Shown here piece after piece: positions 52,769 through 62,356 of a DNA stretch of 64,000 nt. The notes beneath the pieces were generated by a model. That model worked only from the letters and a program-made list of their open reading frames with translations, was not told where the DNA came from and did no database searches. How positions within the stretch are numbered: the stretch's first letter is position 1; the number at the start of each line of letters is the position of its first letter. A program made the translations under genes and the position numbers. Origin of the DNA: Streptomyces phaeoluteigriseus (GTDB lineage Bacteria > Actinomycetota > Actinomycetes > Streptomycetales > Streptomycetaceae); assembly GCF_001896135.2 (NCBI RefSeq), contig NZ_MPOH02000015.1:225411-289410 (forward strand), written 5' to 3'.

Positions 52769-53595
52769 AGCGCCCGATCATCGTGCAGGACCGCCCTGTG
52801 ACCCTCGTCGACGAGCACGCGCGCGCGTGGAGCCCGAGCACCGCCCGGTCCCGCTTCCGGGAGGGCCTGACCGGCCCCACGGCGGGTGTCGCCGCGGGCC
52901 ACACCCAGGTCAACCTGATCTCGGTGCCGGCGGACTGGGCGTACGACATGCTCCTGTTCTGCCAGCGCAACCCCAAGCCCTGCCCCGTCCTCGACGTCAC
53001 CGACGCCGGCTCCTGGACGACCGTGCTGGCCGAGGGCGCGGACCTGCGCACCGACCTGCCGCGCTACCGGGTGTGGCGGGACGGCGAGCTGGTGGACGAG
53101 CCGACGGACGTGCGCGGGTACTGGCGGGACGACCTGGTGTCGTTCCTCATCGGGTGCAGCTTCACGTTCGAGTGGGCGCTGTCCGGGGCCGGTGTACCGA
53201 TCCGCCATGTCGAACAGGGGCGTAACGTACCGATGTACGTGACGGGCCGCCCGTGCCGTCCGGCGGGACGGCTGCACGGCCCGCTGGTGGTGTCCATGCG
53301 GCCGGTGCCGCCGGAGCACCTGGCGGCGGCGATCCGGGAGAGCAGTCTGCTCCCGGCGGTGCACGGCAGCCCCGTACACTGCGGCGATCCGTCGGGACTG
53401 GGCATCGACGACCTCCGACGCCCCGACTTCGGGGAGCCGGTGGACGCCGAACCGGACGACATCCCGGTGTTCTGGGCCTGCGGTGTGACCCCGCAGGCCG
53501 CGGTGATGGCCTCCCGCCCGCCGTTCGCCCTCACCCACGCACCGGGACAGATGTTCCTGACCGACGCCCGTGACGAGCAGTACCGCGTGGCCTGA
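52765..53595 (+). CDS. DUF1445 putative hydro-lyase (D-glutamate cyclase family)
   Basis: The 276-residue protein matches the DUF1445 family: HTQVNLISVPADWAYDMLLF, FLIGCSFTFEWAL, and the core VPMYVTGRPCRPAGRLHGP followed by VVSMRPV. The mammalian homologue converts D-glutamate to 5-oxo-D-proline. In this operon it could make or use an oxoproline isomer alongside PxpABC. GTG at 52765 overlaps the MFS stop; pxpA follows 12 bases later. Confidence 0.88.
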   Translation: MKRPIIVQDRPVTLVDEHARAWSPSTARSRFREGLTGPTAGVAAGHTQVNLISVPADWAYDMLLFCQRNPKPCPVLDVTDAGSWTTVLAEGADLRTDLPRYRVWRDGELVDEPTDVRGYWRDDLVSFLIGCSFTFEWALSGAGVPIRHVEQGRNVPMYVTGRPCRPAGRLHGPLVVSMRPVPPEHLAAAIRESSLLPAVHGSPVHCGDPSGLGIDDLRRPDFGEPVDAEPDDIPVFWACGVTPQAAVMASRPPFALTHAPGQMFLTDARDEQYRVA

Positions 53596-53607
53596 CCAGG
53601 AGAGAGC

Positions 53608-54360
53608 ATGATCGATCTCAACGCCGACCTCGGCGAGGGCTTCGGCCGCTGGCGGCTGACCGACGACGAGCAACTGCTGTCCGTCGTCACCAGCGCCAAC
53701 GTGGCCTGCGGCTTCCACGCCGGGGACGCGGTCACCATGCGGCGGGTGTGCGACCTGGCGGCCGCACGGGGCGTGACGATCGGCGCGCAGGTCTCCTACC
53801 GCGACCTCGCCGGGTTCGGGCGGCGCGCGATGGACGTGCCGTCCGCCGAACTGGCCGCCGAGGTGGCCTACCAGATCGGCGCCCTGGAGGTCTTCGCGCG
53901 CGCGGCGGGCGCCCGGGTGGCCTACGTCAAGCCGCACGGCGCGCTCTACAACCGGGTCGTGCACGACCCCGAGCAGGCCGCGGCGGTCATCGACGGCGTG
54001 CTCCTCGCCGACGCGACACTGCCCGTGCTCGGGCTTCCCGGCTCGCGCCTGCTGGAACGGGCCGGGAAGGCGGGGCTGCCGGCCGTCACGGAGGCGTTCG
54101 CGGACCGCGCCTACACCGAGGAGGGCACCCTCGTGCCCCGCGGCCAGGACGGGGCCGTGATCAGCGACCCCGACGCCGTCGTCGAGCGCTCGCTCGGCAT
54201 GGCCCGGCTGGGCGAGGTCACGTCGCGCACGGGGGTGCGCATCGAGGTACGCGCACGTTCCCTCTGCCTGCACGGCGACACGCCCGGCGCGGTGGAGCTG
54301 GCCCGCCGGGTCCGGCGGCGGCTGGAGGAATCCGGGGTGCGCGTGGAGGCGTTCGCATGA
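53608..54360 (+). CDS. pxpA: 5-oxoprolinase subunit A (LamB/YcsF family)
   Basis: The 250-residue subunit opens IDLNADLGEGFGRWRLTDD and contains NVACGFHAGDAVTMRRV and VKPHGALYNRV, the PxpA/YcsF signature. PxpA, PxpB and PxpC together hydrolyse 5-oxoproline to glutamate using ATP. The ATG follows AGGAGAGAG. Its stop overlaps the pxpB start (ATGA). Confidence 0.95.
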   Translation: MIDLNADLGEGFGRWRLTDDEQLLSVVTSANVACGFHAGDAVTMRRVCDLAAARGVTIGAQVSYRDLAGFGRRAMDVPSAELAAEVAYQIGALEVFARAAGARVAYVKPHGALYNRVVHDPEQAAAVIDGVLLADATLPVLGLPGSRLLERAGKAGLPAVTEAFADRAYTEEGTLVPRGQDGAVISDPDAVVERSLGMARLGEVTSRTGVRIEVRARSLCLHGDTPGAVELARRVRRRLEESGVRVEAFA

Positions 54361-54983
54361 GGGCGCTGCCCGTGGGCGAGGACGCCCTGCTCGTCGAGGT
54401 GGCCTCCGGCGAGGACGTCCAGGCCCTCCACGCCGAACTGCTGCGCCGCCGCGCGGAGGGCTCACTGACCGTCCGCGAGATCGTTCCGGCGGCGCGTACG
54501 GTCCTCCTCGACGGCCTCGCCGACCCGGCCCGCTGGACCGCCGAACTGACGAGCGCCACGGTGCCGCCCGCTCCCCCGCGAACGGGCGAGGTGATCGAGC
54601 TGCCGGTGCGCTACGACGGCCCCGACCTCGCCGACGTCGCCGCCCACTGGGGCGTGTCCGCCCAGGAGGTGGCCCGCATCCACACGGCCACCGAGTTCCG
54701 CGTCGCGTTCTGCGGCTTCGCGCCCGGCTTCGGCTACCTCACCGGCCTGCCGCCGCGCTACGACGTCCCACGCCGGGCGACCCCGCGCACCGCCGTTCCG
54801 GCCGGGTCGGTGGCATTGGCGGGCCCCTACACGGGGGTCTACCCGCGCGCCTCACCGGGCGGCTGGCAGCTGATCGGCTCCACACGCGCCGTGCTGTGGG
54901 ACCCCGCGCGCGTGCCGGCCGCGCTGCTGACACCGGGCACGCGCGTGCGCTTCGTCCCGGTGGACCGGGCAGGTGCGGCGTGA
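54357..54983 (+). CDS. pxpB: 5-oxoprolinase subunit B (KipI-like)
   Basis: The 208-residue subunit has the KipI/PxpB fold: FRVAFCGFAPGFGYLTGLPP near residue 120, then PRTAVPAGSVALAGPYTGVY and PGGWQLIGST. It starts at ATG overlapping the pxpA stop. A 186-base gap with a duplicated start region separates it from pxpC. In Bacillus the same fold (KipI) inhibits the sporulation kinase, but the complete pxpABC set here argues for the enzyme. Confidence 0.93.
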   Translation: MRALPVGEDALLVEVASGEDVQALHAELLRRRAEGSLTVREIVPAARTVLLDGLADPARWTAELTSATVPPAPPRTGEVIELPVRYDGPDLADVAAHWGVSAQEVARIHTATEFRVAFCGFAPGFGYLTGLPPRYDVPRRATPRTAVPAGSVALAGPYTGVYPRASPGGWQLIGSTRAVLWDPARVPAALLTPGTRVRFVPVDRAGAA

Positions 54984-55137
54984 CGGGCCCCATGCCGACG
55001 CCGCTGCCGCTGCCGCTGGCCCACGCCTACGGCAGGAGCGCCTGCGCGTCCGACGCACGGCACCCGTCAGCGTGCGCCGCCCTGCAGAGCACGCGGCGCA
55101 CACCCGGCCACGCCGCCCGGGGAACCCGCGTCCGGGG

Positions 55138-55180
55138 GAGCACCGTATGACCGACCGGGAGAGCACCGTATGACCGACCG
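55138..55180 (+). repeat. Duplicated start region before pxpC with a coupled mini-ORF
   Basis: GAGCACCGTATGACCGACCG occurs at 55138-55157 and again at 55161-55180. The first ATG (55147) opens an eight-codon ORF, TDREST-like, whose TGA overlaps the second ATG (55170), the start of pxpC. The 23-base spacing puts the two starts in different frames. Confidence 0.8.
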
Positions 55181-56038
55181 CGCGCTCGTCGTCGTACGCG
55201 CCGGGGCGCTCACCACCGTGCAGGACCGGGGCCGTCCCGGTCACGCCCACCTCGGGGTGCCGCGCTCCGGTGCCCTGGACGCGCCCGCGGCGGCCCTCGG
55301 CAACCGCCTGGTCGGTAACCCGCCCGAGGCCGCCGTCCTGGAGACGACGCTCACCGGCTGTGCCGTACGTGTGCGTTCCGCGGTCACCGTGGCCGTCGCC
55401 GGCGCTCCTTGCCGGGTCACCGTGGACGGCCGGCCGGCCGCCTGGGGAGCACCCGTGCTGGTGGCCGCGGGGGCAGTCCTGGACGTCGGTCCGGCCGTCT
55501 CCGGGGTACGGAGCTATGTGGCCGTGGCCGGCGGCATCGCCGTCGACCCCGTCCTCGGCAGCCGCTCGACGGACCTCCTGTCGGGACTCGGTCCGGCACC
55601 GCTGGCTGACCGCATGGTCCTGCATCTCGGGCGTGCGCGCTTCGCGCCCGCGCGCGTGGACGTCGCCCCGCAGCCCGCGCCTCCAGCGGAACTGGTCCTC
55701 CGGATCACGCCGGGTCCGCGTGACGACTGGTTCACACCGGACGCGGTCCGGCTGTTCACCTCGGGGGTGTACCGCGTGTCCGCGGCGAGCAACCGCATCG
55801 GGCTGCGCACCGAAGGACCCGCCCTGCAACGGGCGGTGACGGGCGAACTCGCCAGCGAGGGGATGGTCCTGGGCGCCGTGCAGGTCCCGCCCGACGGCAG
55901 ACCGGTGGTCTTCCTGGCGGACCATCCGACCACCGGGGGGTACCCGGTGATCGGGGTGGTCCGCCCCTCCGACCTCCCGTCCGCCGCGCAGGCGCACCGG
56001 GCGTCCCGGTCCGCTTCGTGGCCGTACGCCGTCGCTGA
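55170..56038 (+). CDS. pxpC: 5-oxoprolinase subunit C (KipA-like), C-terminal frameshift
   Basis: A protein of about 289 residues. It has RAGALTTVQDRGRPGHAHLG near the start and GPRDDWFTP, YRVSAASNRIGLR and HPTTGGYPVIGVV near the end, all typical of PxpC/KipA. The current frame runs on past the true end; one missing base at about 55993-56000 restores PGVPVRFVAVRR and a TGA at 56036-56038. The start is ATG at 55170, preceded by the duplicated mini-ORF. It closes the oxoprolinase operon. Confidence 0.88.
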
Positions 56039-56058
56039 CGCACTGTCGCGCGGCGTCG

Positions 56059-56919
56059 CTAGGCCACGTCCGGCTGCCGCTGCGACACCGACAGGGCGGC
56101 CAGAGCCGCCGACACCGCGGCGGAGGTACGCAGGTCGAGGCGGGCGCTCGTGCCCCGCGCGCGATGACGCATCTCGTCGACGGCCAGGGCCAGCAGCTGC
56201 GGCACCAGGTCGGTGCACCTGCGGGCCACCCAGCCGGTGCCGGCCGTCGCCAGCCACCACAGGCCGGCCGACCTCGTGGGCACCGGGGACTGCGGCTCGG
56301 GTGAAGGAGCCGGCCCGGTCGCGAGCCCCGCCCCGGCCAGCAGCGCGTGGAAGCGCACGGCCAGTTGTCGGTGGCCCCGCTCGCCGGGGTGGAGCCGGTC
56401 CGCGCTCCACATCGCGCGGTCCGTCAGCCACGCGCCCTCCGACGCGTGCAGGTGGACGGCGCCGTAGCGGTCGGAGAGCGCGTGGACGACAGCGTTGACG
56501 GCGCGCTGCCGCCGGGCGAGCGGGCGGGCGAGGGCGCCGGGCAGCCCGAGCATCGCGCCGGGGTCGGGCAGACACGCGGTGAGGAGCACCGCGCCCTGCT
56601 CGGCGACCGCGCCGTACACCGTGTCGAGGCGGGCGGCGACGGCGTGGATGTCGAAGGTGCAGCGCAGGGTGTCGTTGACGCCCACGAGGACGGAGACGAT
56701 GTCGGGGCGCAGCGCCAGCGCGTCGGGAAGCTGCCGCTCCGCCACGTCCCGCGTCTGCGCCCCGCTGACCGCGAGGTTGGTGAACTCCACGGCCGCATCC
56801 GGCCCCACGGTGAGTCCGCCGGCGAGCAGCGCGGCCCAGCCGCGCCACACCGCACCGACCGGGTCGCCGACGCCCTCGGTGAGCGAATCCCCGAGGCCCA
56901 CGAAACGGACGGGTCTCAT
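56059..56919 (-). CDS. SGNH/GDSL hydrolase
   Basis: The 286-residue esterase has block I GLGDSLTEGVGDP at residues 8-20 with the catalytic Ser, the Gly and Asn blocks (VSGAQTRD and VLVGVNDTL), and block V DRLHPGERGH near 190 with catalytic Asp and His. No signal peptide is seen, so it is cytosolic. It may deacylate a lipid or sugar. Its ATG overlaps the stop of the upstream glycosyltransferase (ATGA), so it is coupled to the glycosyltransferase pair. The C-terminal 70 residues are an Ala/Arg-rich extension. Confidence 0.88.
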   Translation of the reverse strand: MRPVRFVGLGDSLTEGVGDPVGAVWRGWAALLAGGLTVGPDAAVEFTNLAVSGAQTRDVAERQLPDALALRPDIVSVLVGVNDTLRCTFDIHAVAARLDTVYGAVAEQGAVLLTACLPDPGAMLGLPGALARPLARRQRAVNAVVHALSDRYGAVHLHASEGAWLTDRAMWSADRLHPGERGHRQLAVRFHALLAGAGLATGPAPSPEPQSPVPTRSAGLWWLATAGTGWVARRCTDLVPQLLALAVDEMRHRARGTSARLDLRTSAAVSAALAALSVSQRQPDVA

Positions 56920-58416
56920 CCCAGCCCTCCGGCGACGACGGGACGGGACGGTACCGTCCCGTCGTGCACGTCGGGACGGACCGCTGGCGCCGCCCCACCC
57001 ACGTCGGAACGGACCGGCAGCGCCGCCCCACCCACATCAGAACCAACCGGCAGCGCCGCCCCACCCGCACGTCGGAACCGAACCGGCAGCGCCGCCCCAC
57101 CCGCGTCGGAACGAACCCGTTCCGTCCCCTCGCCCGCGTCAGAACGAACCCGTTCCGTCCCATCGTCCGCGTCTGAGCGGGCCAACACCGTCCCACCCCC
57201 CACGCCGGAAAGAGCCGCCGCCGTCCAGTCGTCGCCCACCCCAGAGGGAAACGCCCCCGTCCTGTCGTCGCCCACCCCCGGGCCACTCAACACCCCCGCG
57301 TCATGCGCCGCCAGGAACGCCTTCACCGCCGTCCCCCACCCGAAGCATTCCGCACGCCCGCGTGCGCCTCGCGCCGCTCGACCGGCGGCCGCTCCAGCAG
57401 CGCCTCCACCGCGTCCGCGAACGCGTCCCCGTGGTCCGCCGCGGTCGTCCCCGCGGCACCGATCACCTCGGGCAGTGCCGAGGAGGCGCTGGCGACCACG
57501 GGTGTGCCGCAGGCCATGGCCTCCAGCGCGGCGAGCCCGAACGTCTCCGCGGGCCCCGGTGCCAGACACACGTCGGCGGAGGCCTGGAGTGCGCCCAGCA
57601 GGCCGCGGTCGGAGACATGCCCCAGGAAGACGACCGGCAGCCCGCGGTCCCGTGCCCGCTGTTCGAGCCGGCCCCGCAGCGGCCCGTCCCCGGCCACGAC
57701 CAGCACCGCGCGCGTGCCGCGGCGCACCAGGGACTCCAGCGCGTCCAGCGCCGTACCGGGGCGTTTCTCCACGGACAGGCGGGTGCACGTCACGAGCAGC
57801 ATCTGGTCGTCGCGGGCGTACCGGGCCCGCAGTCCCGTGTCGGCCAGCGTGGGGTGGCGTTCGGTCAGGTCGACGCCGAGCGGCGCCCGCACCACGTTCC
57901 GGGCGCCGATCCGCACGAACTCCCGCTCGGCGTACTCGGTCGTGCAGACCACGCGCGCGTAGGTGTGCGCCGTACGGATGTTGAGCGAGTCGGCGGCCCG
58001 CCGGGCTGCCCCCTCGGACAGACCCCACGTGCGCAGCACCCCGTCGGCGTCTCGTGGGAGACCATCACGGCGGGCACCCGGGCGCGCCGCGCCCACTTGC
58101 CGGTCCAGCGCAGCGTCGTACGGTCGGAGACTTCCAGGCGGTCCGGTGCCAGGTGCGCGAGCAGGCCGGCGACGCGCCGCTTGTCGGTGAGGACGCGGTA
58201 GCCGCCGGTGCCGGGCAGCAGGGGTCCGGGCAGGGTGATCACCCTGCCCTGTTCGGTGTCGCGGTCGCTCGCCCGGTCGCCGGGCACGACCAGGACCGGT
58301 TCGTGTCCGGCGGCGCGATAGCCCTTGCCCAGCTCGCGCAGCGCCGTGCGCAGTCCGCCCGATGCGGGTGCGACGAAGTTGGCGAGACGGACGATGCGCA
58401 GCGGCCCGGCGCTCAT
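56916..58416 (-). CDS. GT4 glycosyltransferase with 11-residue-repeat tail, frame interrupted twice
   Basis: A protein of about 500 residues. The N-terminal domain opens PLRIVRLANFVAPASGGLRT and the donor-binding domain has VTCTRLSVEKRPGTALDALE and the E-x7-E motif APGPAETFGLAALEAMACGT. Two single-base losses, at 58046-58052 (after HETP) and about 57349-57375, restore it. The last 125 residues form a low-complexity tail of near-perfect 11-residue repeats (GGAALPVRSDV and GTERVRSDAGE types). Its stop overlaps the SGNH hydrolase start; its ATG at 58416 overlaps the stop of the upstream glycosyltransferase. Mannosylation of a phosphoinositide or glycolipid is a reasonable guess. Confidence 0.78.
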
Positions 58417-59539
58417 GCGGCCACCACCAGGCGGCGCGCGGCGAGCACATCGCCGTAGTGGCCGATCAGCTGGTCACCGACGGCGGCCCAGGTGCGGCCC
58501 TCGACCATGGCCCGTCCGGCGTCCCCGTAGGCCGTCCGGCGGGCGGGGTCGGCGGCCAGGGCGGCGACCGCGTCACGCACGGCGCCGGCGTCGCGCGGCG
58601 GGACGAGCAGCCCGCTGCGCCCGTGGGCGACCAGGTCCAGCGGTCCGCCGGCGGCGGGCGCGACGACCGGGACACCGCTCGCCATGGCCTCCTGCACCGT
58701 CTGGCAGAACGTCTCGAAGGGGCCGGTGTGCGTGAAGACGTCCAGCGAGGCGAAGATGCGGGCGAGTTCGTCACCGGTGCGGCGGCCGAGGAAGACGGCG
58801 CCCGGAAGCGCCTCGTCCAGTCCCGGCCGGCTGGGCCCGTCGCCCACCACCACGACCCGCACGCCGTCCAGACCGCAGACGCCGGCGAGGAGTTCGACCT
58901 GCTTCTCCGGGGCGAGCCGCCCGACGTAGCCGACGATCACCTCGCCGTTCGGCGCGAGTTCACGGCGCAGCGCGTCATCGCGGAGGTCGGGGCGGAACCG
59001 GACGGTGTCCACGCCTCGTGGCCACAGCTTGACCCGGGGCACGGCGTGCGTGCCGAGGTCGTGCAGGGCGGCGCTGGAGGGGGCGAGGGTGAGGTCGGCG
59101 GCGGCGTGCACGGAGCGGATGCGGCGCCAGGCGCCGCCTCGCCCGCGTGTACGTAGGTGCGGGCGTAGCCGGCCAGGTCGGTCTGGTAGACGGCGACGGC
59201 GGGGATGCCGAGCCGGGCGGCGGCTGCCATGCCGCGCACGCCGAGGATGAAGGGGCTGGCCAGGTGGACCATGTCGGCCCGGTGTTCGACGAGGGCCGCG
59301 GCGACGCGCCGGCTGGGGAGGGCGACGCGGACCTGGGGATAGCCCGGGAGCGGGAGGGAGGGGACACGGATGACGGGACAGGGCGCCTCGGCGTCCGGCC
59401 CGGGACCGGCCGCGGTGGCCGGTGCGACGACTAGCGGAAGGTGACCGCGATCTACGAGGTGCCGGGCGGTCTGGAGCGCGCAGTGGGCCACGCCGTTCAC
59501 GTCGGGGGGAAAGGATTCGGTCACGATGACGACACGCAT
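58413..59539 (-). CDS. GT4 glycosyltransferase (MgtA/PimB-like), frame interrupted
   Basis: A protein of about 375 residues beginning RVVIVTESFPPDVNGVAHCA. It has the acceptor motif DMVHLASPFILGVRGMAAAA and, in the second half, YVGRLAPEKQVELLAGV and the E-x7-E-like THTGPFETFCQTVQEAMASG. It resembles GDP-mannose-dependent mannosyltransferases of actinobacteria. One missing base near 59128-59138 (after HAGEAA) joins the two frames. ATG at 59539 begins the homology. The gene is coupled to the next glycosyltransferase by an ATGA overlap. Confidence 0.82.
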
Positions 59540-59707
59540 ACGGGTGTTGTCGCCTCGCTGGACGTGGACGCGTCAACGTGGATCTTTCCGGACGACAAAC
59601 GTCCCATGAGCGTTGCGCTGCACGCCCGAGCGGGTCAGACGGCGGCCATGCCCGTCCGACCCGCGGGTCACCCGCCGTTCACCCGGCGGGTACGCCTCTG
59701 CCGTCGA

Positions 59708-61129
59708 TCACATCGCTGAGGCGGCGTCCGGTCCGATCCGGCCGCGTACGGCCGTCTGGACCTCGTCCTCCTCGGCCGGGTCGGCGGCGAGGCGGCGGAG
59801 CCGCTCCACGACCCGGGCGTCGCCGGTCTCGGCGTGCCGGGCGGCGATCTCGCGGGTGGTCTCCTCGCAGTCCCACAAGCACTCGACGGCGAAGCCGGCG
59901 GCGAAGGAGGGGTCGGTGACGGCGAGCGCGCGGGCGCAGCGCCCGCGCAGATGGGACGAGGCGGTCTCGCGGTAGATGTGGCGCAGCACCGGGGCGGCGC
60001 AGGCGATGCCCAGCCGTCCGGCGCCGTCGACCAGGGTCCACAGGGTCGGCGCGTCGCAGCCCTCACCGCGCACGGCCTCGCGCAGGGCGTCGAGGACCAG
60101 GTCGCGGTCACGGCCGGTGCCCCGGCAGGCGAGCACCCGCCCGGCGGCGGCCCCGAGGGCGTCGGGCCGGTGGACCCAGCCGCGGGCCCGGTCGACCGCG
60201 GCGATGCTGCGCATGCGTTCGAAGGCGTCGACGGCGGCCTCCACGACGACGCTGCCGCCCGTCGCCACGGCCTGTTCGATCAGGTCGGGGGCCTGGGGGT
60301 CGTCGTGATCGGCGAGATAGCGAAGGGCGGTGCACCGGGCTCCATCGGTGCCGTCCTGTGCGGCCTGGACGATCTCCGCGCGGTCCTCGGGCCCGGCCAC
60401 GGCGGTGAGGCAGCGGGCGGCGGGGACATGGAGCGCGGCACCCCGTTCGATGCCTTGCTGGGCCCATTCGAAGACGGCCCGCACGCTCCAGCCGGGGCGG
60501 GGCCCGGTGGGACTCATCTGCCGCTGCCAGCGGTCGAAGCAGCCGGCTTCCTGGGCGGCACGCACGCGTGCGGAGACGTACTCGCGGGGATCCTCGGCCC
60601 ACAGCCGCCAGGGCCGTGGCTCGAAAGCGTCCCGTACGACGGCGGCGAGTTCGGCCTCGCCCTCGGCGTCGGTGCCGAACCGCGCGAGCACGGGTGCGGC
60701 GAGGGCCCGCAGGCCGGCGTCGTCGTCGCGCAGGGCGAGTTCGTCGAGGGCCCAGGCCCAGTTGGAGCCCGACGCGGCGTATCTGCGGAGCAGGTCGAGG
60801 GCGTCCCGCCTGCCGTAGGAGGCGAGGTGGCCGAGGACGGCCAGGGACAGGCCCGTGCGGCTCTCCTCGGTGTCGAAGGCGTCCTCGACGTCGAAGAGGT
60901 GCGCCTCGATCTCGTCGAGTCCGCCGTTGAGGTCGACGTAGAGACGGGCGTAGTAGAGGGAGCGGTTCTCCACCTGCCAGTCGTGGCGCGGATCGCGCAG
61001 CACACAGTGGTCGAGTGCCGCGAGCGCCTCGGAGCGGGGGGCGGTGAGCGCGTGCAGTGTGCCGTCGCCGCGGCCCCGCTGGAGCAGGCCGAGCAGCGTG
61101 CCGCTGGGCGCTATGAACGGATCGAACAT
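59708..61129 (-). CDS. HEAT/PBS-lyase-repeat protein
   Basis: A 473-residue soluble protein made of tandem alpha-helical HEAT-like repeats rich in Ala/Leu/Arg (for example AALDHCVLRDPRHDWQVENR near the start and LRGRCARALAVTDPSFAAGF near the end). No catalytic motif is seen; such proteins act as scaffolds. ATG at 61129 is preferred because GAGG lies nine bases upstream; an in-frame GTG five codons earlier is possible. No operon partner is apparent. Confidence 0.8.
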   Translation of the reverse strand: MFDPFIAPSGTLLGLLQRGRGDGTLHALTAPRSEALAALDHCVLRDPRHDWQVENRSLYYARLYVDLNGGLDEIEAHLFDVEDAFDTEESRTGLSLAVLGHLASYGRRDALDLLRRYAASGSNWAWALDELALRDDDAGLRALAAPVLARFGTDAEGEAELAAVVRDAFEPRPWRLWAEDPREYVSARVRAAQEAGCFDRWQRQMSPTGPRPGWSVRAVFEWAQQGIERGAALHVPAARCLTAVAGPEDRAEIVQAAQDGTDGARCTALRYLADHDDPQAPDLIEQAVATGGSVVVEAAVDAFERMRSIAAVDRARGWVHRPDALGAAAGRVLACRGTGRDRDLVLDALREAVRGEGCDAPTLWTLVDGAGRLGIACAAPVLRHIYRETASSHLRGRCARALAVTDPSFAAGFAVECLWDCEETTREIAARHAETGDARVVERLRRLAADPAEEDEVQTAVRGRIGPDAASAM

Positions 61130-61452
61130 GGGAAACAGCCTCACATCAAGCGTCGACGCAACCGGGGACGTGCATTACCTGGCCGCGTGACAACACGTCG
61201 GGGCGCCCGCCGTTTCCTGCTTGCTGTAAGCCATCTTCCTCTGCCTCTCGTCGGTGGCCCATGCGGACCGCATCACGGCCCGCGCGGTGCGGCAGCACCT
61301 GCCCGGCCATCGCGTCCGTGAATCACGTCGTCATGATGACTCGGCAGCTCAGCCTGCCGCGACCGAAATTTCCGGCGGCCCCGTACCGCCTCCCCCGTGG
61401 TCGTCGTTTTACCTGGTCAGGAACTGTGTTCCGCCCGCTGGGGAACTCCGGC
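61130..61452. other. Intergenic region with no recognised feature
   Basis: About 320 bases between the HEAT-repeat and ankyrin genes. I see no gene, strong palindrome or operator; it should contain the promoter of the HEAT-repeat gene. Confidence 0.5.
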
Positions 61453-61845
61453 TCATAGCATGCCGAACAGCTCCAGAAGCTCTGTCTTGCCGAACATGCG
61501 GGCCGTGTCGGCGGCCGAGGGGGTGCCCGCGGCCGGGTCGGCGCCGGCCTCCAGGAGCGCCTTGATGACGTCCGTCTCCCCCTTGAAGACCGCCCCGGCG
61601 AGCGGGGTCTGGCCCCGGTCGTTGATCCGGTCCGCCTCGGCTCCCCGGGCCAGCAGCGCCCGGACCGCCTCGGCGTGGCCGTGGTAGGCGGCGAGCATCA
61701 CGAGCGAGTCGCCGCGGTCGTTGGTGAGGTTGGCCGGCACGCCCGCGTCGAGGTAGGCCACGAGCGCCTCGGTCTGTCCCCGGCGGGCAAGATCGAAGAT
61801 CTTGGTCGCCAGTTCCACGACCTCGGGGTCGGGGACTTCGGTCAT
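61453..61845 (-). CDS. Ankyrin-repeat protein
   Basis: A 130-residue protein with three ankyrin repeats (GQTEALVAYLDAGVPANLTN, RGDSLVMLAAYHGHAEAVRA and GQTPLAGAVFKGETDVIKAL). It has no other domain. Small ankyrin proteins of this kind act as protein-binding modules. ATG at 61845 follows GAGGCGG. No partner is identified by position. Confidence 0.88.
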   Translation of the reverse strand: MTEVPDPEVVELATKIFDLARRGQTEALVAYLDAGVPANLTNDRGDSLVMLAAYHGHAEAVRALLARGAEADRINDRGQTPLAGAVFKGETDVIKALLEAGADPAAGTPSAADTARMFGKTELLELFGML

Positions 61846-62108
61846 CGCCGGACCGCCTCTCGTTGCAACCGTTCAGGTGAATCGCCAGGGTACTGGCTCC
61901 CCGGACACATGTCGGGACCCGCCGGAGGCAACGATCACGGCGGGACGCGTTCACCGCAACTCTCCCGCCTCGCACGGCCCGACAGGATCGCCACCGTTCG
62001 GGGGAAATCCCACGAATTTCACCCAGTTGCACCTTTTATCGTATGGATACATCCTGTGAGCCTGGAAGTACTCATGGTGACTGTCCCCCGCGAACCAGGA
62101 GAACAGAA

Positions 62109-62303
62109 ATGATCCTGTCCATCTCAGGCGTGGTCCTGCTCGGCATCATCGTCTTCCTCTTCTTCCGAAAGGACGGGCTCAAGGCGTCGCACGGCGTCGT
62201 CTGCGCCCTGTTCGGCTTCTACCTGGCGAGTACGGCCATCGCCCCGAGCATCAAGGCCGGGGGCGAGAGCCTGGCCAGCCTCCTCGGCGGCATCAAGTTC
62301 TGA
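62109..62303 (+). CDS. Small membrane protein upstream of the FtsK-like gene
   Basis: A 64-residue protein with two hydrophobic helices (SISGVVLLGIIVFLFF and VVCALFGFYLASTAIA) and a Gly/Ser-rich C-terminus. The ATG follows AGGAG at the right distance. It lies 53 bases before an FtsK/SpoIIIE-like gene in the same direction, so the two are probably an operon and may form a membrane complex. The function is unknown. Confidence 0.8.
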   Translation: MILSISGVVLLGIIVFLFFRKDGLKASHGVVCALFGFYLASTAIAPSIKAGGESLASLLGGIKF

Positions 62304-62356
62304 CGCCGCCTCTCCCCGCCGTCCGTCCCTTCCGTACGCACCTCCAGGAGACAGCA

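Noticed and set aside
54357..54983. KipI as a sporulation-kinase inhibitor
   Set aside because: The full pxpABC set with the same order as known oxoprolinase operons makes the metabolic role more likely.
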